Shown in pieces: positions 40,370 through 50,797 of a stretch of 64,000 bases of DNA. The position numbers were made by a program, and so were the translations under genes. The notes under the pieces are model-generated. The model saw nothing but the letters and a program-made list of their open reading frames with translations. It had not been told where the DNA came from and made no database searches. Each line of letters opens with the position of its first letter. Position 1 is the stretch's first letter. Source of the stretch: an uncultured Pelagibacteraceae bacterium (GTDB lineage Bacteria > Pseudomonadota > Alphaproteobacteria > Pelagibacterales > Pelagibacteraceae); the NCBI GenBank assembly GCA_902600485.1, contig CACKJD010000003.1, positions 1 to 64,000 on the forward strand, in the 5' to 3' direction.

Positions 40370-41329
40370 ATGGTTTTTAATAAACTTATTAATAAAACAT
40401 TTTTATATTTTATCATAGCTTTAAGCATCTTAATTTCTCCATCAAGTGCTGAAGAGGATACTCTCGAAATTTTGGAAAAATTAAAACAAGATGTTAAAAC
40501 TTTAGAGAAAGCTGTTTATTCAGAGTCATTAGAAAACATAACTAGTAATAGTTCGGTTTTAAGTAACAATGACGAAGATGTACTTACTAGACATTTATTG
40601 AAGTTATCAGAGATTGAACAACAGTTTCAACAATTAACTAATAAGTTTGAAGAAATTAATTTTAAAATTGACAAACTATCCAGTAGGCTATCTAAAGTGC
40701 AGGCTGATAATCAGTTAAGATTTCAAGAACTTGAAGTTGGTAATGTTAATAATGTTGTTACTTCAAAACCTGATAAAAATTTACCTGGCTCATCTCAACC
40801 TCAAGACTTAGGTGCAATTACTTACAAAGATACTGAAACACAAGATTTAGTACAAAAAACGCAATCTATTGAAACAACGAGCAGTGTAGTTACAGAAAAT
40901 TTTGTAACAGAAGAAAAAATTTTACCAAAAACAGATCCAAAAGATCAATACAACTTTGCAACCAGTCTTTTAAAACAAGGTGATTATACAACAGCTGAAA
41001 GAGCTTTGAGAGAATTCGTGATGGATAATCCAGAACATAACTTAGCTGGGAATGCTCAATATTGGTATGCAGAAACTTTTAGAATAAGACAATTGTATAC
41101 TGACGCCGCGTCTGCATATTTAGAAGGTTATCAAAAATATCCAAAAAGCGAAAAGGCAGCTATAAATTTACTGAAGCTTGGAGTATCATTAGTTCAAATT
41201 GGAGAAAAAGATCAAGGTTGTTTAATGATTAAGGGAGTAAAAAAAGAGTATCCAAAAGCTAAACAATCTGTTCTTCAAAAAGCTAAATATGAAGAGAAAA
41301 AGTTTGACTGTCAAAAACAAAGTTCATAA
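40370..41329 (+). CDS. cpoB: CpoB/YbgF, Tol-Pal associated periplasmic TPR protein
   Basis: Coordinates peptidoglycan synthesis with outer-membrane constriction in E. coli. The 319-residue product has a signal peptide ending near SSA27, a coiled-coil N-terminal part (about residues 30-125) that would trimerise, a linker, and a C-terminal TPR-like domain starting at DPKDQYNFATSLLKQGDY. Two-thirds of the linker is Thr/Ser/Val-rich. It starts 27 bases after the terminator and overlaps tilS. Confidence 0.9.
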   Translation: MVFNKLINKTFLYFIIALSILISPSSAEEDTLEILEKLKQDVKTLEKAVYSESLENITSNSSVLSNNDEDVLTRHLLKLSEIEQQFQQLTNKFEEINFKIDKLSSRLSKVQADNQLRFQELEVGNVNNVVTSKPDKNLPGSSQPQDLGAITYKDTETQDLVQKTQSIETTSSVVTENFVTEEKILPKTDPKDQYNFATSLLKQGDYTTAERALREFVMDNPEHNLAGNAQYWYAETFRIRQLYTDAASAYLEGYQKYPKSEKAAINLLKLGVSLVQIGEKDQGCLMIKGVKKEYPKAKQSVLQKAKYEEKKFDCQKQSS

Positions 41330-42341
41330 AAAAATTTTAAGTCATCTTAATAACAAAGAATTTAAAAAGATTTATAAAAAATTTGAAGAATTTTTAAATT
41401 TTAGAAAAATTAATACTTTTGTTGTTTCTTTATCAGGTGGTTCAGATAGTCTAGCACTAGCATACTTTTCAAAATGTTTTCAAATTTTAAATAATAAAAA
41501 AGTTTATTATGTTCATATTGATCACAAAATAAGAAAAAACTCATCTAAAGAAGCTAGAGATTTAAAATTTTTGATGAATAAATCCAACATTAAATGCGAA
41601 ATATTATCTTGGAAAAAGATTACAGAAACTAGAATTACACAGGAAAATGCTAGAATAGCTAGATATAGTTTGCTAGAAAGATTCTGCAAAAAAAAGAGGA
41701 TTAATGCATTGCTATTAGGTCATCATCGGGATGATTTATACGAAAATTTTTTTATTAGAATGTTGAGAGGCTCTGGAATTAGAGGATTAACATCATTTTC
41801 ATCACAAGATACTTTTATAAATAAAAGTTTAAAAGGCTACAGGCCTTTCCTAAATATAACAAAAAAAACATTACTAAAAGTTACAAACAAAGTTTTTGAT
41901 TATTATATTGATGACCCTTCTAATTCTAGTGATCAGTTTTTAAGAATAAGAGTAAGAAATTTATTGAGGAGTCTACAAAAAGAGGGTTTTGATAAAAAAA
42001 AATTTGACCTAACTTATTGCAATTTACACTCTGCTAACGAAACATTGAAATATTATTCAGATCAAAATATTTCTAAAAACACTAATTATTTTAGTAAAAA
42101 TCTTAAAGATACAGTAGTCATAAATCAAAAATTTTTTAACCAACCCGATGAAATTGTCCTAAGATCACTTTCAAATCTAATTTCAAAAACAAACAGCAAG
42201 TACTATTATCCTAGAGGCAAATCCTTGATAAAAAAAATCTCCGAAATAAGAGATAATTCTTTTAAAAAAACTACTTTAGGCGGCTGTATTATAGAAAGAG
42301 TTAATAATACAACACTTATTTACCCTGAAAACATAAAATAA
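41289..42341 (+). CDS. tilS: tRNA(Ile)-lysidine synthase
   Basis: Modifies the CAT-anticodon isoleucine tRNA at C34 so that it reads AUA. The 350-residue N-type ATP pyrophosphatase has the PP-loop SGGSDS at residues 49-54 and the conserved GHHRDDLYENFFIRMLRGSG. The start at 41289 overlaps cpoB by 41 bases; a TTG at 41304 is another option, so the first residues are uncertain. The C-terminal domains are shorter than in E. coli, common in alphaproteobacteria. Confidence 0.92.
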   Translation: MKRKSLTVKNKVHKKILSHLNNKEFKKIYKKFEEFLNFRKINTFVVSLSGGSDSLALAYFSKCFQILNNKKVYYVHIDHKIRKNSSKEARDLKFLMNKSNIKCEILSWKKITETRITQENARIARYSLLERFCKKKRINALLLGHHRDDLYENFFIRMLRGSGIRGLTSFSSQDTFINKSLKGYRPFLNITKKTLLKVTNKVFDYYIDDPSNSSDQFLRIRVRNLLRSLQKEGFDKKKFDLTYCNLHSANETLKYYSDQNISKNTNYFSKNLKDTVVINQKFFNQPDEIVLRSLSNLISKTNSKYYYPRGKSLIKKISEIRDNSFKKTTLGGCIIERVNNTTLIYPENIK

Positions 42342-42365
42342 ACTAAATTATGTTACAATTTAGCA

Positions 42366-42393
42366 CTTGTTTAATATAGAATAATTCTTAATT
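42366..42393 (+). promoter_or_regulatory. Possible heat-shock sigma (RpoH) promoter of ftsH
   Basis: CTTG at 42366-42369 and CTTAATT at 42387-42393 are 17 bases apart, close to the alphaproteobacterial RpoH pattern (CTTG, 17-18 bases, CYTATNT) with one mismatch. ftsH is a common RpoH target. Against it, a start near 42400 would leave only about five bases before the ATG. Confidence 0.35.
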
Positions 42394-42404
42394 TAGGGCT
42401 TTAT

Positions 42405-44300
42405 ATGAATTTTAAAAATCTAGCAATGTGGGCAATTATAGTCGTTCTGACTATTGGTCTATATAATATGTTTAAAAACCCACAAAATATCAAATCAACG
42501 AATAATGAAAAAATTATTTTTTCAGAATTTTTAAAGGAAGTTGATAACGGTAGAGTTGTAGAGGTTCAGATACAGGGAAATAACATAAAAGGCGTAATGG
42601 CAAATGGTAAAACTTTTACTACTTACTCTGCAAACTATCCAAATTTAGTGGAAAAGTTATCAGAGAGCGGAGTAAGTATTTCAGCGGTACCGACAGACGA
42701 AAAAATGCCATCACTGCTTGGAGTTCTTTTATCATGGTTTCCAATGCTGCTTTTAATTGCAGTTTGGATTTTCTTCATGAGACAAATGCAAGGCGGCAAA
42801 GGCGGAGCTATGGGTTTTGGAAGATCTAAAGCAAAGATGATGAACGAAGTTAAAGGAAAAGTTACTTTTAATGATGTAGCGGGTGTTGAAGAAGCAAAAG
42901 AAGAAGTTGAGGAAGTTGTTGAGTTTTTAAGAGACCCAAAAAAATTTAGTAGATTAGGTGGCAAGATACCTCGTGGCTGTCTTTTAGTTGGCCCCCCAGG
43001 AACCGGTAAAACTTTATTAGCGAGAGCTATAGCTGGAGAAGCTGGAGTTCCATTCTTCACTATATCTGGATCGGATTTTGTTGAGATGTTCGTTGGAGTA
43101 GGAGCGTCAAGAGTAAGAGATATGTTTGAACAGGGTAAAAAACATTCTCCATGTATTATTTTTATTGATGAGATCGATGCTGTAGGCAGAAGCAGAGGGG
43201 CTGGTTTAGGCGGAGGTAATGATGAAAGAGAGCAAACCCTTAACCAATTGCTTGTAGAGATGGACGGATTTGATACAAATGAAGGTGTTATAATTATTGC
43301 AGCAACTAATAGACCAGACGTGCTGGATCCAGCTTTATTAAGACCAGGAAGATTTGATAGACAAGTTGTTGTTTCTAATCCAGATATAATTGGAAGAGAA
43401 AAAATTCTAAAAGTACATGCAAAAAAAATATCTATGTCTCCAGATGTAAATTTAAGAACTGTTGCTAGAGGAACCCCAGGTTTTTCTGGTGCAGATTTAG
43501 CAAATCTTGTAAATGAATCTGCTCTCTTAGCGGCAAGAAAAAATAAAAGAATTGTAACATCACAAGAATTTGAAGAGGCCAAAGATAAAGTAATGATGGG
43601 TGCAGAGAGAAGATCAATGGTGATGACCGAAGAAGAGAAAAAATTAACTGCTTATCATGAAGCAGGCCATGCTATCGTTACTCTTAATGAAAAAGCAGCT
43701 TATCCTATTCACAAAGCAACAATTATACCGCGAGGAAGAGCACTTGGAATGGTAATGCAATTACCAGAAAGAGACGAGGTATCTCAAACAAGAGAACAAC
43801 TACACGCTCAAATGGCAATTGCTATGGGAGGAAGAGTAGCTGAAGAAATTATTTTTGGAGATGATAAGGTTACAACTGGTGCTTCCAGCGATATTGAGCA
43901 AGCTACAAAAAGAGCTAGAGCAATGGTTATGAGAGCTGGATTAAGCAAAGAATTAGGACCTATTCTTTACGGTGAAAATGAGGAAGAAGTTTTTCTTGGT
44001 AGATCAGTTGCCAGACAACAAAATATGTCTGAAGAAACAGCGAGAAAAGTAGATGCTGAAATCAAAAGATTTGTAGATATGGGATATGAAAGAGCTAAAA
44101 AAATTCTTAAAGAAAAGATTGAGGATTTGCATAAGTTGGCAAAAGCACTTCTAGTGTATGAAACTTTAACAGGCTCTGAAATAGAGGATTTAATTAATAA
44201 AAATGTCTATCCGCCTAATAAAGAAGACTTAAAAGTTGAGGAAGACAACTCGGGTTCAGCATTAGGATCTATTGGTTTAAAACCTAAAATAGTTCACTAA
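42405..44300 (+). CDS. ftsH: ATP-dependent zinc metalloprotease FtsH
   Basis: Membrane-anchored AAA+ protease for quality control of membrane and regulatory proteins. The 631-residue product has two N-terminal helices (about 5-22 and 103-125), Walker A GPPGTGKT at 196-203, Walker [10 protein letters not shown] at 251-259, and the zinc site HEAGH at 418-422. Length is normal. AGGG seven bases before the ATG is a modest ribosome site. It follows tilS and precedes folP, the usual alphaproteobacterial order. Confidence 0.97.
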   Translation: MNFKNLAMWAIIVVLTIGLYNMFKNPQNIKSTNNEKIIFSEFLKEVDNGRVVEVQIQGNNIKGVMANGKTFTTYSANYPNLVEKLSESGVSISAVPTDEKMPSLLGVLLSWFPMLLLIAVWIFFMRQMQGGKGGAMGFGRSKAKMMNEVKGKVTFNDVAGVEEAKEEVEEVVEFLRDPKKFSRLGGKIPRGCLLVGPPGTGKTLLARAIAGEAGVPFFTISGSDFVEMFVGVGASRVRDMFEQGKKHSPCIIFIDEIDAVGRSRGAGLGGGNDEREQTLNQLLVEMDGFDTNEGVIIIAATNRPDVLDPALLRPGRFDRQVVVSNPDIIGREKILKVHAKKISMSPDVNLRTVARGTPGFSGADLANLVNESALLAARKNKRIVTSQEFEEAKDKVMMGAERRSMVMTEEEKKLTAYHEAGHAIVTLNEKAAYPIHKATIIPRGRALGMVMQLPERDEVSQTREQLHAQMAIAMGGRVAEEIIFGDDKVTTGASSDIEQATKRARAMVMRAGLSKELGPILYGENEEEVFLGRSVARQQNMSEETARKVDAEIKRFVDMGYERAKKILKEKIEDLHKLAKALLVYETLTGSEIEDLINKNVYPPNKEDLKVEEDNSGSALGSIGLKPKIVH

Positions 44301-44305
44301 AATCA

Positions 44306-45352
44306 ATGTCAAAATATTACACTAGAGCGTGTAATTTTTATTACGGTAAATCATCATTAGAAATGCTTAAGAAAAAAAAGGCACTTCCATTGCATGGTAA
44401 TAACGAGTTATCTTTTGATACGATTGAAATTTTATCCAAAAAAAAAAAAAGAAAAATAAACATTAATATTATCAATTCGTTAAGTTTTGGTCTAAAAAAA
44501 AAAATAAAAAAAGACTTAAAGAAAATCACAAAAAAGAAATCATTTTGTAAGATTAATTTAAAAGAACCATTATTGATTGGAATATTAAATCTCACACCTG
44601 ATAGTTTTTCAGATGGAGGACAATATAATCAAATTGGTTTAGCATTAAAAAGATTGAAATCACTATTAAAAGCTGGTTGTAAAATTGTTGATGTAGGAGG
44701 AGAGTCAACCCGACCGGGATCTAAAGATATAGATAAAAATGTTGAATGGAAAAGAATAAAGAATTTACTCAAAAAAATTAGAAATTATAAATTTTTTTTA
44801 TCTTTAGATACTAGAAAAACTTTTGTTATGCATAAAGCTTTAAGATATAAACTTAATATTGTTAATGATGTTTCTGGCTTTTCATACGATAATAAAACTA
44901 TTGATTTCCTTAAAAAAACAAAACTTCCTTTGATCATTAATCATTCAAAAGGAGAACCAAGGACGATGCAAAGAAAACCTTCTTACAAGAATGTTCTTTT
45001 CGAAATATATGATTTTTTTGAAAAAAAAATTGAACTTTTGAGAAAAGCTGGAATAAAGCATAACAATATTATTTTAGATCCAGGAATAGGTTTTGGAAAA
45101 AACTTGAAACATAATATTACCATAATGAACAATATTTCTATCTTCCACTCTTTAGGTTTTCCTGTAATGTTAGGCTCTTCTAGAAAAAGATTTATAAAAT
45201 ATATTTCTGGTAAGAATGATAGCAATATTAGACTTGGAGGCACATTAGCATCATCCATTCATGCTATGATGAATGGGGTTCAAATAATGAGAGTTCATGA
45301 CTTTAATGAAATTTCTCAAGGATTAAAGGTCTTTAAATCTATTAACAAATAA
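44306..45352 (+). CDS. folP: Dihydropteroate synthase with N-terminal extension
   Basis: Condenses p-aminobenzoate with hydroxymethyl-dihydropterin pyrophosphate in folate synthesis. The catalytic TIM barrel starts near residue 88 (PLLIGILNLTPDSFSDGG) and includes VGGESTRPGS and LDPGIGFGKN. The first 87 residues are a Lys-rich extension absent from short DHPS enzymes; its role is unknown. It contains a 13-A run at 44438-44450. Gene order ftsH-folP-glmM is conserved. Confidence 0.93.
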   Translation: MSKYYTRACNFYYGKSSLEMLKKKKALPLHGNNELSFDTIEILSKKKKRKININIINSLSFGLKKKIKKDLKKITKKKSFCKINLKEPLLIGILNLTPDSFSDGGQYNQIGLALKRLKSLLKAGCKIVDVGGESTRPGSKDIDKNVEWKRIKNLLKKIRNYKFFLSLDTRKTFVMHKALRYKLNIVNDVSGFSYDNKTIDFLKKTKLPLIINHSKGEPRTMQRKPSYKNVLFEIYDFFEKKIELLRKAGIKHNNIILDPGIGFGKNLKHNITIMNNISIFHSLGFPVMLGSSRKRFIKYISGKNDSNIRLGGTLASSIHAMMNGVQIMRVHDFNEISQGLKVFKSINK

Positions 45353-45353
45353 A

Positions 45354-46685
45354 ATGTCAAAAAAATATTTTGGTACTGACGGAATTCGAGGAAAAGTTAA
45401 TCAAGGAAATATCAATGGCGAAATGTTTTTTAAATTTGGTTTAGCAGCTGGAACCTATTTTAAAAATCTAAGAAAATCTAAACAAGTGGCAATTATTGCA
45501 AAAGATACAAGATTATCAGGTTATACATTAGAGCCCGCACTTGTCTCAGGCCTTGCATCAGCTGGAATGCACGTATTTTTATTAGGACCTTTACCAACAA
45601 ACGGACTTGCAATGTTAACAAAAAAAATGAGAGCAAATATGGGAATTATGATAACTGCATCTCACAATCCCTATTACGACAATGGTTTAAAACTTTTTGG
45701 TCCAGATGGATTAAAATTATCAGATAAAATTGAAATGAGAATTGAAAAACTTATAGACTCTAAAATAATTAAAAATTTATCTAACCCAAAAAAATTGGGT
45801 AGAGTTAAAAGGTTAGAAAATGCGAATGATGACTATATTAAAATTTTAAAAAAAAATTTCCCTAGTAATTTTAATCTAAAAAAAATGAGAATTGCAATAG
45901 ATTGTGCAAATGGTGCTGGATATAAATCAGCCCCAAATCTTTTAAAATCACTGGGTGCAAAAATTTATGAGACTGGAACTTCACCTAACGGATTTAATAT
46001 AAACTCAAATTGTGGATCGACTTTTCCACAAAAAATACAATCTTTCGTAAGAAAAAATAAAGCACACATTGGTATAGCTTTAGATGGTGATGCAGACAGA
46101 GTTATATTAGCAGATGAAAGAGGCAAAATAATAGATGGAGACCAAATTATTGGAATGTTAGCTACAAGATGGAAGAGAAAAAAAATATTAAAAGGTGGTG
46201 TAGTCGGAACCTTAATGTCAAATTATGGACTACAAAAATATTTCAAAAATAAAAAAATAAAATTCTTAAGGGCAAAAGTTGGTGACAGATATGTAAAAGA
46301 GAAAATGCACAAAAATAAATTTAATTTGGGAGGTGAGCAATCAGGACATATTATTTTAGGAAAATTTGCAACCACAGGAGATGGCTTGTTGGTTGCTTTG
46401 GAAGTATTATTTGCGATGAGAAAAGGCAAAAAGGCTAGTGAAATTTTTAACGTATTTAAACCAACTAATCAACTATTGGAAAATGTTACTGTTAAGGATA
46501 AATCAATCATAGATACTCTTAAGTGTAAAAATGCTATCAAAGAAGCCTCTAAAGTAATTAAAAAGCAAGGAAGAATTTTGGTAAGAAAATCTGGTACAGA
46601 ACCTAAGATTAGAATAATGGTTGAAACAGATAATAAAAAATTATTATCAAATTGTATAAATATTGTTAAAAGATCTTTGAATTAA
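45354..46685 (+). CDS. glmM: Phosphoglucosamine mutase
   Basis: Converts glucosamine-6-phosphate to glucosamine-1-phosphate for UDP-GlcNAc, the precursor of peptidoglycan and lipid A. The 443-residue product has the phosphoserine loop TASHNP with Ser103, the metal loop DGDADR at 244-249, GGEQSGH, and the phosphate-binding RKSGTEPKIR near the end. It starts one base after folP. Confidence 0.96.
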   Translation: MSKKYFGTDGIRGKVNQGNINGEMFFKFGLAAGTYFKNLRKSKQVAIIAKDTRLSGYTLEPALVSGLASAGMHVFLLGPLPTNGLAMLTKKMRANMGIMITASHNPYYDNGLKLFGPDGLKLSDKIEMRIEKLIDSKIIKNLSNPKKLGRVKRLENANDDYIKILKKNFPSNFNLKKMRIAIDCANGAGYKSAPNLLKSLGAKIYETGTSPNGFNINSNCGSTFPQKIQSFVRKNKAHIGIALDGDADRVILADERGKIIDGDQIIGMLATRWKRKKILKGGVVGTLMSNYGLQKYFKNKKIKFLRAKVGDRYVKEKMHKNKFNLGGEQSGHIILGKFATTGDGLLVALEVLFAMRKGKKASEIFNVFKPTNQLLENVTVKDKSIIDTLKCKNAIKEASKVIKKQGRILVRKSGTEPKIRIMVETDNKKLLSNCINIVKRSLN

Positions 46686-46686
46686 T

Positions 46687-47496
46687 TTGAAAATAAAATC
46701 TAAAGTACTAGTAATTGCAGGATCAGACTCGTCTGGTGGAGCAGGTATTCAAGCAGATATTAAAACTATTACAGCGCTCGGCTCTTATGCAATGACAGCA
46801 ATTACAGCTGTTACGTCTCAAAATACTGTTGGAATAAATTCTATAATTCCAATCCCAATAAATGTTATTTCAAAGCAAATTGAATTTACCTCAAGAGATA
46901 TAAAACCAGATGCGATTAAAATAGGGATGTTGCATTCTGAAAGTGTGATTAAAACAGTTCTAAAATCATTAAATAAATTAAATATTAAAAAAATTATACT
47001 TGATCCTGTGATGGTAGCAAAAGGAGGTCAAAGATTAGTTAATAAAAAATCAATCAAATTATTGAAAAATAATTTATTAAAAAAAGTTACATTAGTTACT
47101 CCCAATGTTCCTGAGGCAGAAGTTCTCTCAGGTATTTCTATAAAAACAATTGAAGACATGGTCTATGCCGCAAAAAAAATAAATATTTTAGGTGTGAAAA
47201 ATGTTTTAATAAAAGGTGGTCATCTCAGCACAAAGAAAATTCACGACGTGCTTTTAACCAATGATAAAGTAGAGATATTCAATAGCAAAAAAATAATAAC
47301 AAAAAATACTCACGGAACTGGTTGTACTCTTTCAAGTGCAATTGCTACATTTTATTCATGTGGAAAAACTCTAAAGAAATCTTGTGAGCTAGGAATAAAT
47401 TATGTTAACCGTGCTATAATGTTAGGACCAAATTATGGTAAAGGCCATGGACCAATTAATCACATAAATAATATAGAAATAAAAAAAATTAAATGA
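46687..47496 (+). CDS. thiD: Hydroxymethylpyrimidine (phosphate) kinase
   Basis: Phosphorylates HMP and HMP-phosphate in thiamine synthesis or salvage. The 269-residue ribokinase-fold protein has [16 protein letters not shown] at the N-terminus, [10 protein letters not shown], and the catalytic/anion-hole [12 protein letters not shown]. Start is TTG at 46687, right after the glmM stop. It overlaps purA by four bases. Confidence 0.93.
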   Translation: MKIKSKVLVIAGSDSSGGAGIQADIKTITALGSYAMTAITAVTSQNTVGINSIIPIPINVISKQIEFTSRDIKPDAIKIGMLHSESVIKTVLKSLNKLNIKKIILDPVMVAKGGQRLVNKKSIKLLKNNLLKKVTLVTPNVPEAEVLSGISIKTIEDMVYAAKKINILGVKNVLIKGGHLSTKKIHDVLLTNDKVEIFNSKKIITKNTHGTGCTLSSAIATFYSCGKTLKKSCELGINYVNRAIMLGPNYGKGHGPINHINNIEIKKIK

Positions 47497-48785
47497 AAAA
47501 TGTTGCAGTAGTTGGATCTCAATGGGGTGATGAAGGAAAAGGAAAAATCGTAGATTGGTTGTCTAGTGAGGCTGACATTGTAATTAGATTTCAAGGAGGC
47601 CATAACGCTGGGCATACACTAGTGATAGATGGTATTACATACAAGTTAAGACTTCTCCCATCAGGTATAGTAAGAAAAGACAAAATTTCAATAATTGGAA
47701 ATGGCGTGGTGGTTGATCCTTGGGCTTTATTAGATGAAATTGATGAGATTAAATCTAAGGGTGTTAAAGTTAGTCCAGAAAATTTAATAATATCCGAGTC
47801 TGCAAATTTAATATTGCCGTTTCACAAAGAAATGGATGAAATTAGAGAAGACGCTGCAGGAAATGCTAAAATTGGAACTACCAGAAGAGGCATTGGACCG
47901 GCATATGAAGACAAAGTTGGCAGAAGATCTATAAGAGTAATGGATTTATTATCTCAGGAAAATTTAGACAATAGGCTCGAAACTGTATTGCTACATCATA
48001 ACGCTATAAGAAAAGGACTGGGAAAAAAGGTCTACAAAAAAGACAAGTTAAAAAAGGATTTACTAAAAATTGCTCCTGAAATTTTAAAATATTCAAAACC
48101 AGTATGGAAAAAAATAGATGAATTTAAATCTCAAAACAAAAAAATTTTGTTTGAAGGTGCACAAGGCGTTCTTTTAGATGTTGATCATGGTACCTATCCA
48201 TTTGTAACTTCCTCCAATACTGTAGCATCTTCTGCTGCTACTGGTTCAGGTTGTGGGCCAAATTCCATAAATTATGTTTTAGGTATAACAAAAGCCTACA
48301 CAACTCGAGTTGGTGAAGGACCTTTTCCTACAGAGTTAAAAGATGAAATTGGTGAAGAGCTTGGTACTAAAGGTAAAGAGTTTGGAACGGTAACTAGCAG
48401 AAAAAGACGTTGTGGTTGGTTTGATGGGGTTTTAGTTAGACAAACAATTAAAATTTCAGGTATTAATGGAATAGCTCTAACTAAGCTTGATGTTTTAGAT
48501 GATTTAGATCATGTAAAAATGTGTGTTGCATATGAATTAGATGGAAATAAGATTGATTATTTACCAGCAGCAGTTGACGATCAATTAAAAGTAAAGCCGA
48601 TTTATAAAACTTTTGAAGGCTGGAAAACTTCTACAAAAGGAATAAAAAATTTTAAAGACTTACCTGAAAATGCAAAAAAATATATTCGTGAGTTAGAGCA
48701 ATTTATAGAAACTAGAGTATCAAGTATCTCAACTAGCCCCGAAAGAAATGATACTATTTTAATTGTAGATCCTTTTAAAAATTAA
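47493..48785 (+). CDS. purA: Adenylosuccinate synthetase
   Basis: Joins IMP and aspartate with GTP in the AMP branch of purine synthesis. The 430-residue product has [24 protein letters not shown], the IMP-binding [14 protein letters not shown], and [20 protein letters not shown]. The start ATG overlaps thiD, and the stop shares the palindrome TTAA with the convergent rpoH. Confidence 0.97.
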   Translation: MKNVAVVGSQWGDEGKGKIVDWLSSEADIVIRFQGGHNAGHTLVIDGITYKLRLLPSGIVRKDKISIIGNGVVVDPWALLDEIDEIKSKGVKVSPENLIISESANLILPFHKEMDEIREDAAGNAKIGTTRRGIGPAYEDKVGRRSIRVMDLLSQENLDNRLETVLLHHNAIRKGLGKKVYKKDKLKKDLLKIAPEILKYSKPVWKKIDEFKSQNKKILFEGAQGVLLDVDHGTYPFVTSSNTVASSAATGSGCGPNSINYVLGITKAYTTRVGEGPFPTELKDEIGEELGTKGKEFGTVTSRKRRCGWFDGVLVRQTIKISGINGIALTKLDVLDDLDHVKMCVAYELDGNKIDYLPAAVDDQLKVKPIYKTFEGWKTSTKGIKNFKDLPENAKKYIRELEQFIETRVSSISTSPERNDTILIVDPFKN

Positions 48786-49672
48786 TTAGCAGGCAATAAA
48801 TTTTTAGAGTTAGCTGAGTTAAGCATATGTTTTTGAAGTTTTTCAAATGCTTTATTCTCAATTTGTCTTATTCTTTCTCTACTGATTTTAAATTTTTTAC
48901 TCAAGTCATCTAAAGTTTTTGGGCTATCAGTCAAACGTCTTGAATACAAAATTTCTTTCTCTCTTTCGTTAAGAATTTTTATTGAGTCTTTTAATAGATC
49001 CTTTCTTTGCTCCATTTCTTCTTGATGTGCAATTTTTAGATCATGGTCCATTGTTTTATCGACTACCCAATCTTGCCATTCATCCCCATCTTCGCCAATT
49101 GGTGCATTCAATGATTGTTCTTTACCTGACAATCGTCTATTCATTGAAACAACTTCATCTTCACTTACATCTAAAGTCGATGCAATTTTTTTAACATCTT
49201 CATCTTTCAAATCTCCTTCATTTTTAGGAGCAATTTGATTTTTTAATTTTTTTAAATTAAAAAATAATTTTTTTTGAGCTGTGGTAGTACCTATTTTAAC
49301 TAAACTCCAAGATCTCAAAATATATTCTTGTATAGCAGCCTTTATCCACCACATAGCATAAGTTGCAAGTCTAAAACCTTTTTCAGGTTCAAATTTCTTG
49401 ACAGCTTGCATTAGACCCACGTTGCCTTCTGATATTATTTCATTTAAGGGTAATCCATATCCCTTATAGCCCATTGCAATTTTAGCAACTAATCGCAAGT
49501 GACTAGTAACTAATTTTTCTGCAGATTTGACATTACCAGTATTTTTCCAATTTTTTGCCAACATGTACTCTTCTTCTGCATCAAGCATAGGAAATTTTTT
49601 GATTTGCTCTAAATATAGCGATAAACCACCCTCGTTAGTTAAAGCTGGATATTTGAATGTTGAACTACTCAT
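48782..49672 (-). CDS. rpoH: Heat-shock sigma factor RpoH (sigma-32)
   Basis: A 296-residue sigma-70 family protein without region 1.1. Region 2 contains [18 protein letters not shown], the RNA-polymerase-binding [17 protein letters not shown] and [22 protein letters not shown]. The RpoH box [12 protein letters not shown] separates it from other alternative sigmas. Region 4 with [15 protein letters not shown] is at the C-terminus. It is transcribed alone and converges with purA. Confidence 0.94.
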   Translation of the reverse strand: MSSSTFKYPALTNEGGLSLYLEQIKKFPMLDAEEEYMLAKNWKNTGNVKSAEKLVTSHLRLVAKIAMGYKGYGLPLNEIISEGNVGLMQAVKKFEPEKGFRLATYAMWWIKAAIQEYILRSWSLVKIGTTTAQKKLFFNLKKLKNQIAPKNEGDLKDEDVKKIASTLDVSEDEVVSMNRRLSGKEQSLNAPIGEDGDEWQDWVVDKTMDHDLKIAHQEEMEQRKDLLKDSIKILNEREKEILYSRRLTDSPKTLDDLSKKFKISRERIRQIENKAFEKLQKHMLNSANSKNLLPAN

Positions 49673-49721
49673 TTGTAAGACTTATTTAATTAATTTTTTT
49701 AAATTTACAATGTATAAAATT

Positions 49722-50693
49722 TTAAGCATTTCTTAGGCTTTTTAGAATATTTTCAAGATCATTTGGTAATTTAGATTTAAAATTCATTCTTTTATTTTTA
49801 GTCGGATGAGTGAAACCTAAGCTGACAGCGTGTAAAAATTGCCTGTCTAAATTAATGATTTTTTTTTCTAAGTCTTTATTTATATTTTTTATTTTTTTAA
49901 ATTTTTTTTTATATTTTTGATCACCAACTATGTTATTACCTTTATAACTCATATGAACTCTTATCTGATGGGTTCTTCCAGTTTCTAATTTACACTCAAT
50001 TAAACTAAAAGTGGGAACTGTTTCTTTTTCGAATATTTCAAGCGTTTTATAATTCGTAATTGAATTTTTTCCTTTCGATAAACTAACAGACATTAATTGT
50101 CTGTTTTTGGAGCTCCTTGTTATTAAAGTTTCTATTTTACCATTACTGGGTCTAAGTTTTCCCCAAACTAAAGTTTGATATTTTCTTTCTATTGAGTGTT
50201 CACTGAATTGATTTGACAAATTTTCATGTGTAAAATTGTTTTTTGCAATTACCACTAATCCCGAAGTATGTTTGTCAATTCTATGAACGATACCTGGTCT
50301 TAGCTCACCGTTAATATTTGACAATTTTTTTTTATAATTAATTAATGCATTAACAAGTGTTCTGTCTTTATTTCCTGCGCCTGGATGCATTGAAATGTCC
50401 GCTTTTTTATTTAACACAATCAAATCGTTGTCCTCATAAATTATCTCAATTTTATATTCAAATGGTTTAAGGTTTACTTCTTCAGGTTCAGGAATTATTA
50501 GGCTAATTTTGTCATTTATTTTGATTTTTTTAGAGGGATCATCATTAAGTTGATTGTTTATACTTAAATTTTTTTTAAGTATTAAATTCTTGATTTTAGA
50601 TCTACTTAAATCTTTTTCATATTTATTTATAAATTGGTCTACCCTTAAAATATTATCCTGTGCCCCTACTAATAAATTAATGATTTTTTTCAT
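49722..50693 (-). CDS. rluD: 23S rRNA pseudouridine synthase, RluD family
   Basis: Isomerises uridines in 23S rRNA. The 323-residue product has an N-terminal S4 RNA-binding domain (about residues 14-70) and a catalytic domain with Asp140 in HRIDKHTSGL, preceded by the NKKADISMHPG segment. GRTHQIRVH is also conserved. RluA, RluC and RluD are hard to separate by eye; the S4 domain rules out RluA, and RluD is the best fit. It is divergent from tRNA-Arg. Confidence 0.88.
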   Translation of the reverse strand: MKKIINLLVGAQDNILRVDQFINKYEKDLSRSKIKNLILKKNLSINNQLNDDPSKKIKINDKISLIIPEPEEVNLKPFEYKIEIIYEDNDLIVLNKKADISMHPGAGNKDRTLVNALINYKKKLSNINGELRPGIVHRIDKHTSGLVVIAKNNFTHENLSNQFSEHSIERKYQTLVWGKLRPSNGKIETLITRSSKNRQLMSVSLSKGKNSITNYKTLEIFEKETVPTFSLIECKLETGRTHQIRVHMSYKGNNIVGDQKYKKKFKKIKNINKDLEKKIINLDRQFLHAVSLGFTHPTKNKRMNFKSKLPNDLENILKSLRNA

Positions 50694-50716
50694 AAATTAC
50701 TATATTAATACTTTAT

Positions 50717-50793
50717 GCGCTCGTAGCTCAACTGGATAGAGCGCCAGATTTCGGCTCTGGAGGTTCAGGGTTCGACTCCTTGCGAGCGCGCCA
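50717..50793 (+). tRNA. tRNA-Arg (TCG), CCA encoded
   Basis: A 77-base cloverleaf: acceptor stem GCGCTCG/CGAGCGC fully paired, anticodon stem CCAGA/TCTGG with loop TTTCGGC, so anticodon TCG at 50751-50753, reading CGA and related arginine codons. T arm CAGGG/CCTTG has one G-U pair. Discriminator G and an encoded CCA follow. It lies between the divergent rluD start and the end of the ABC permease gene, with four bases to the latter. Confidence 0.94.
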
Positions 50794-50797
50794 AAAA

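Noticed and set aside
42635..43582. Long open frame opposite ftsH on the minus strand (315 codons)
   Set aside because: It lies wholly inside ftsH, whose protein is strongly conserved; the Ser/Pro/Thr-rich translation shows no family motif and is a shadow of ftsH codon use.
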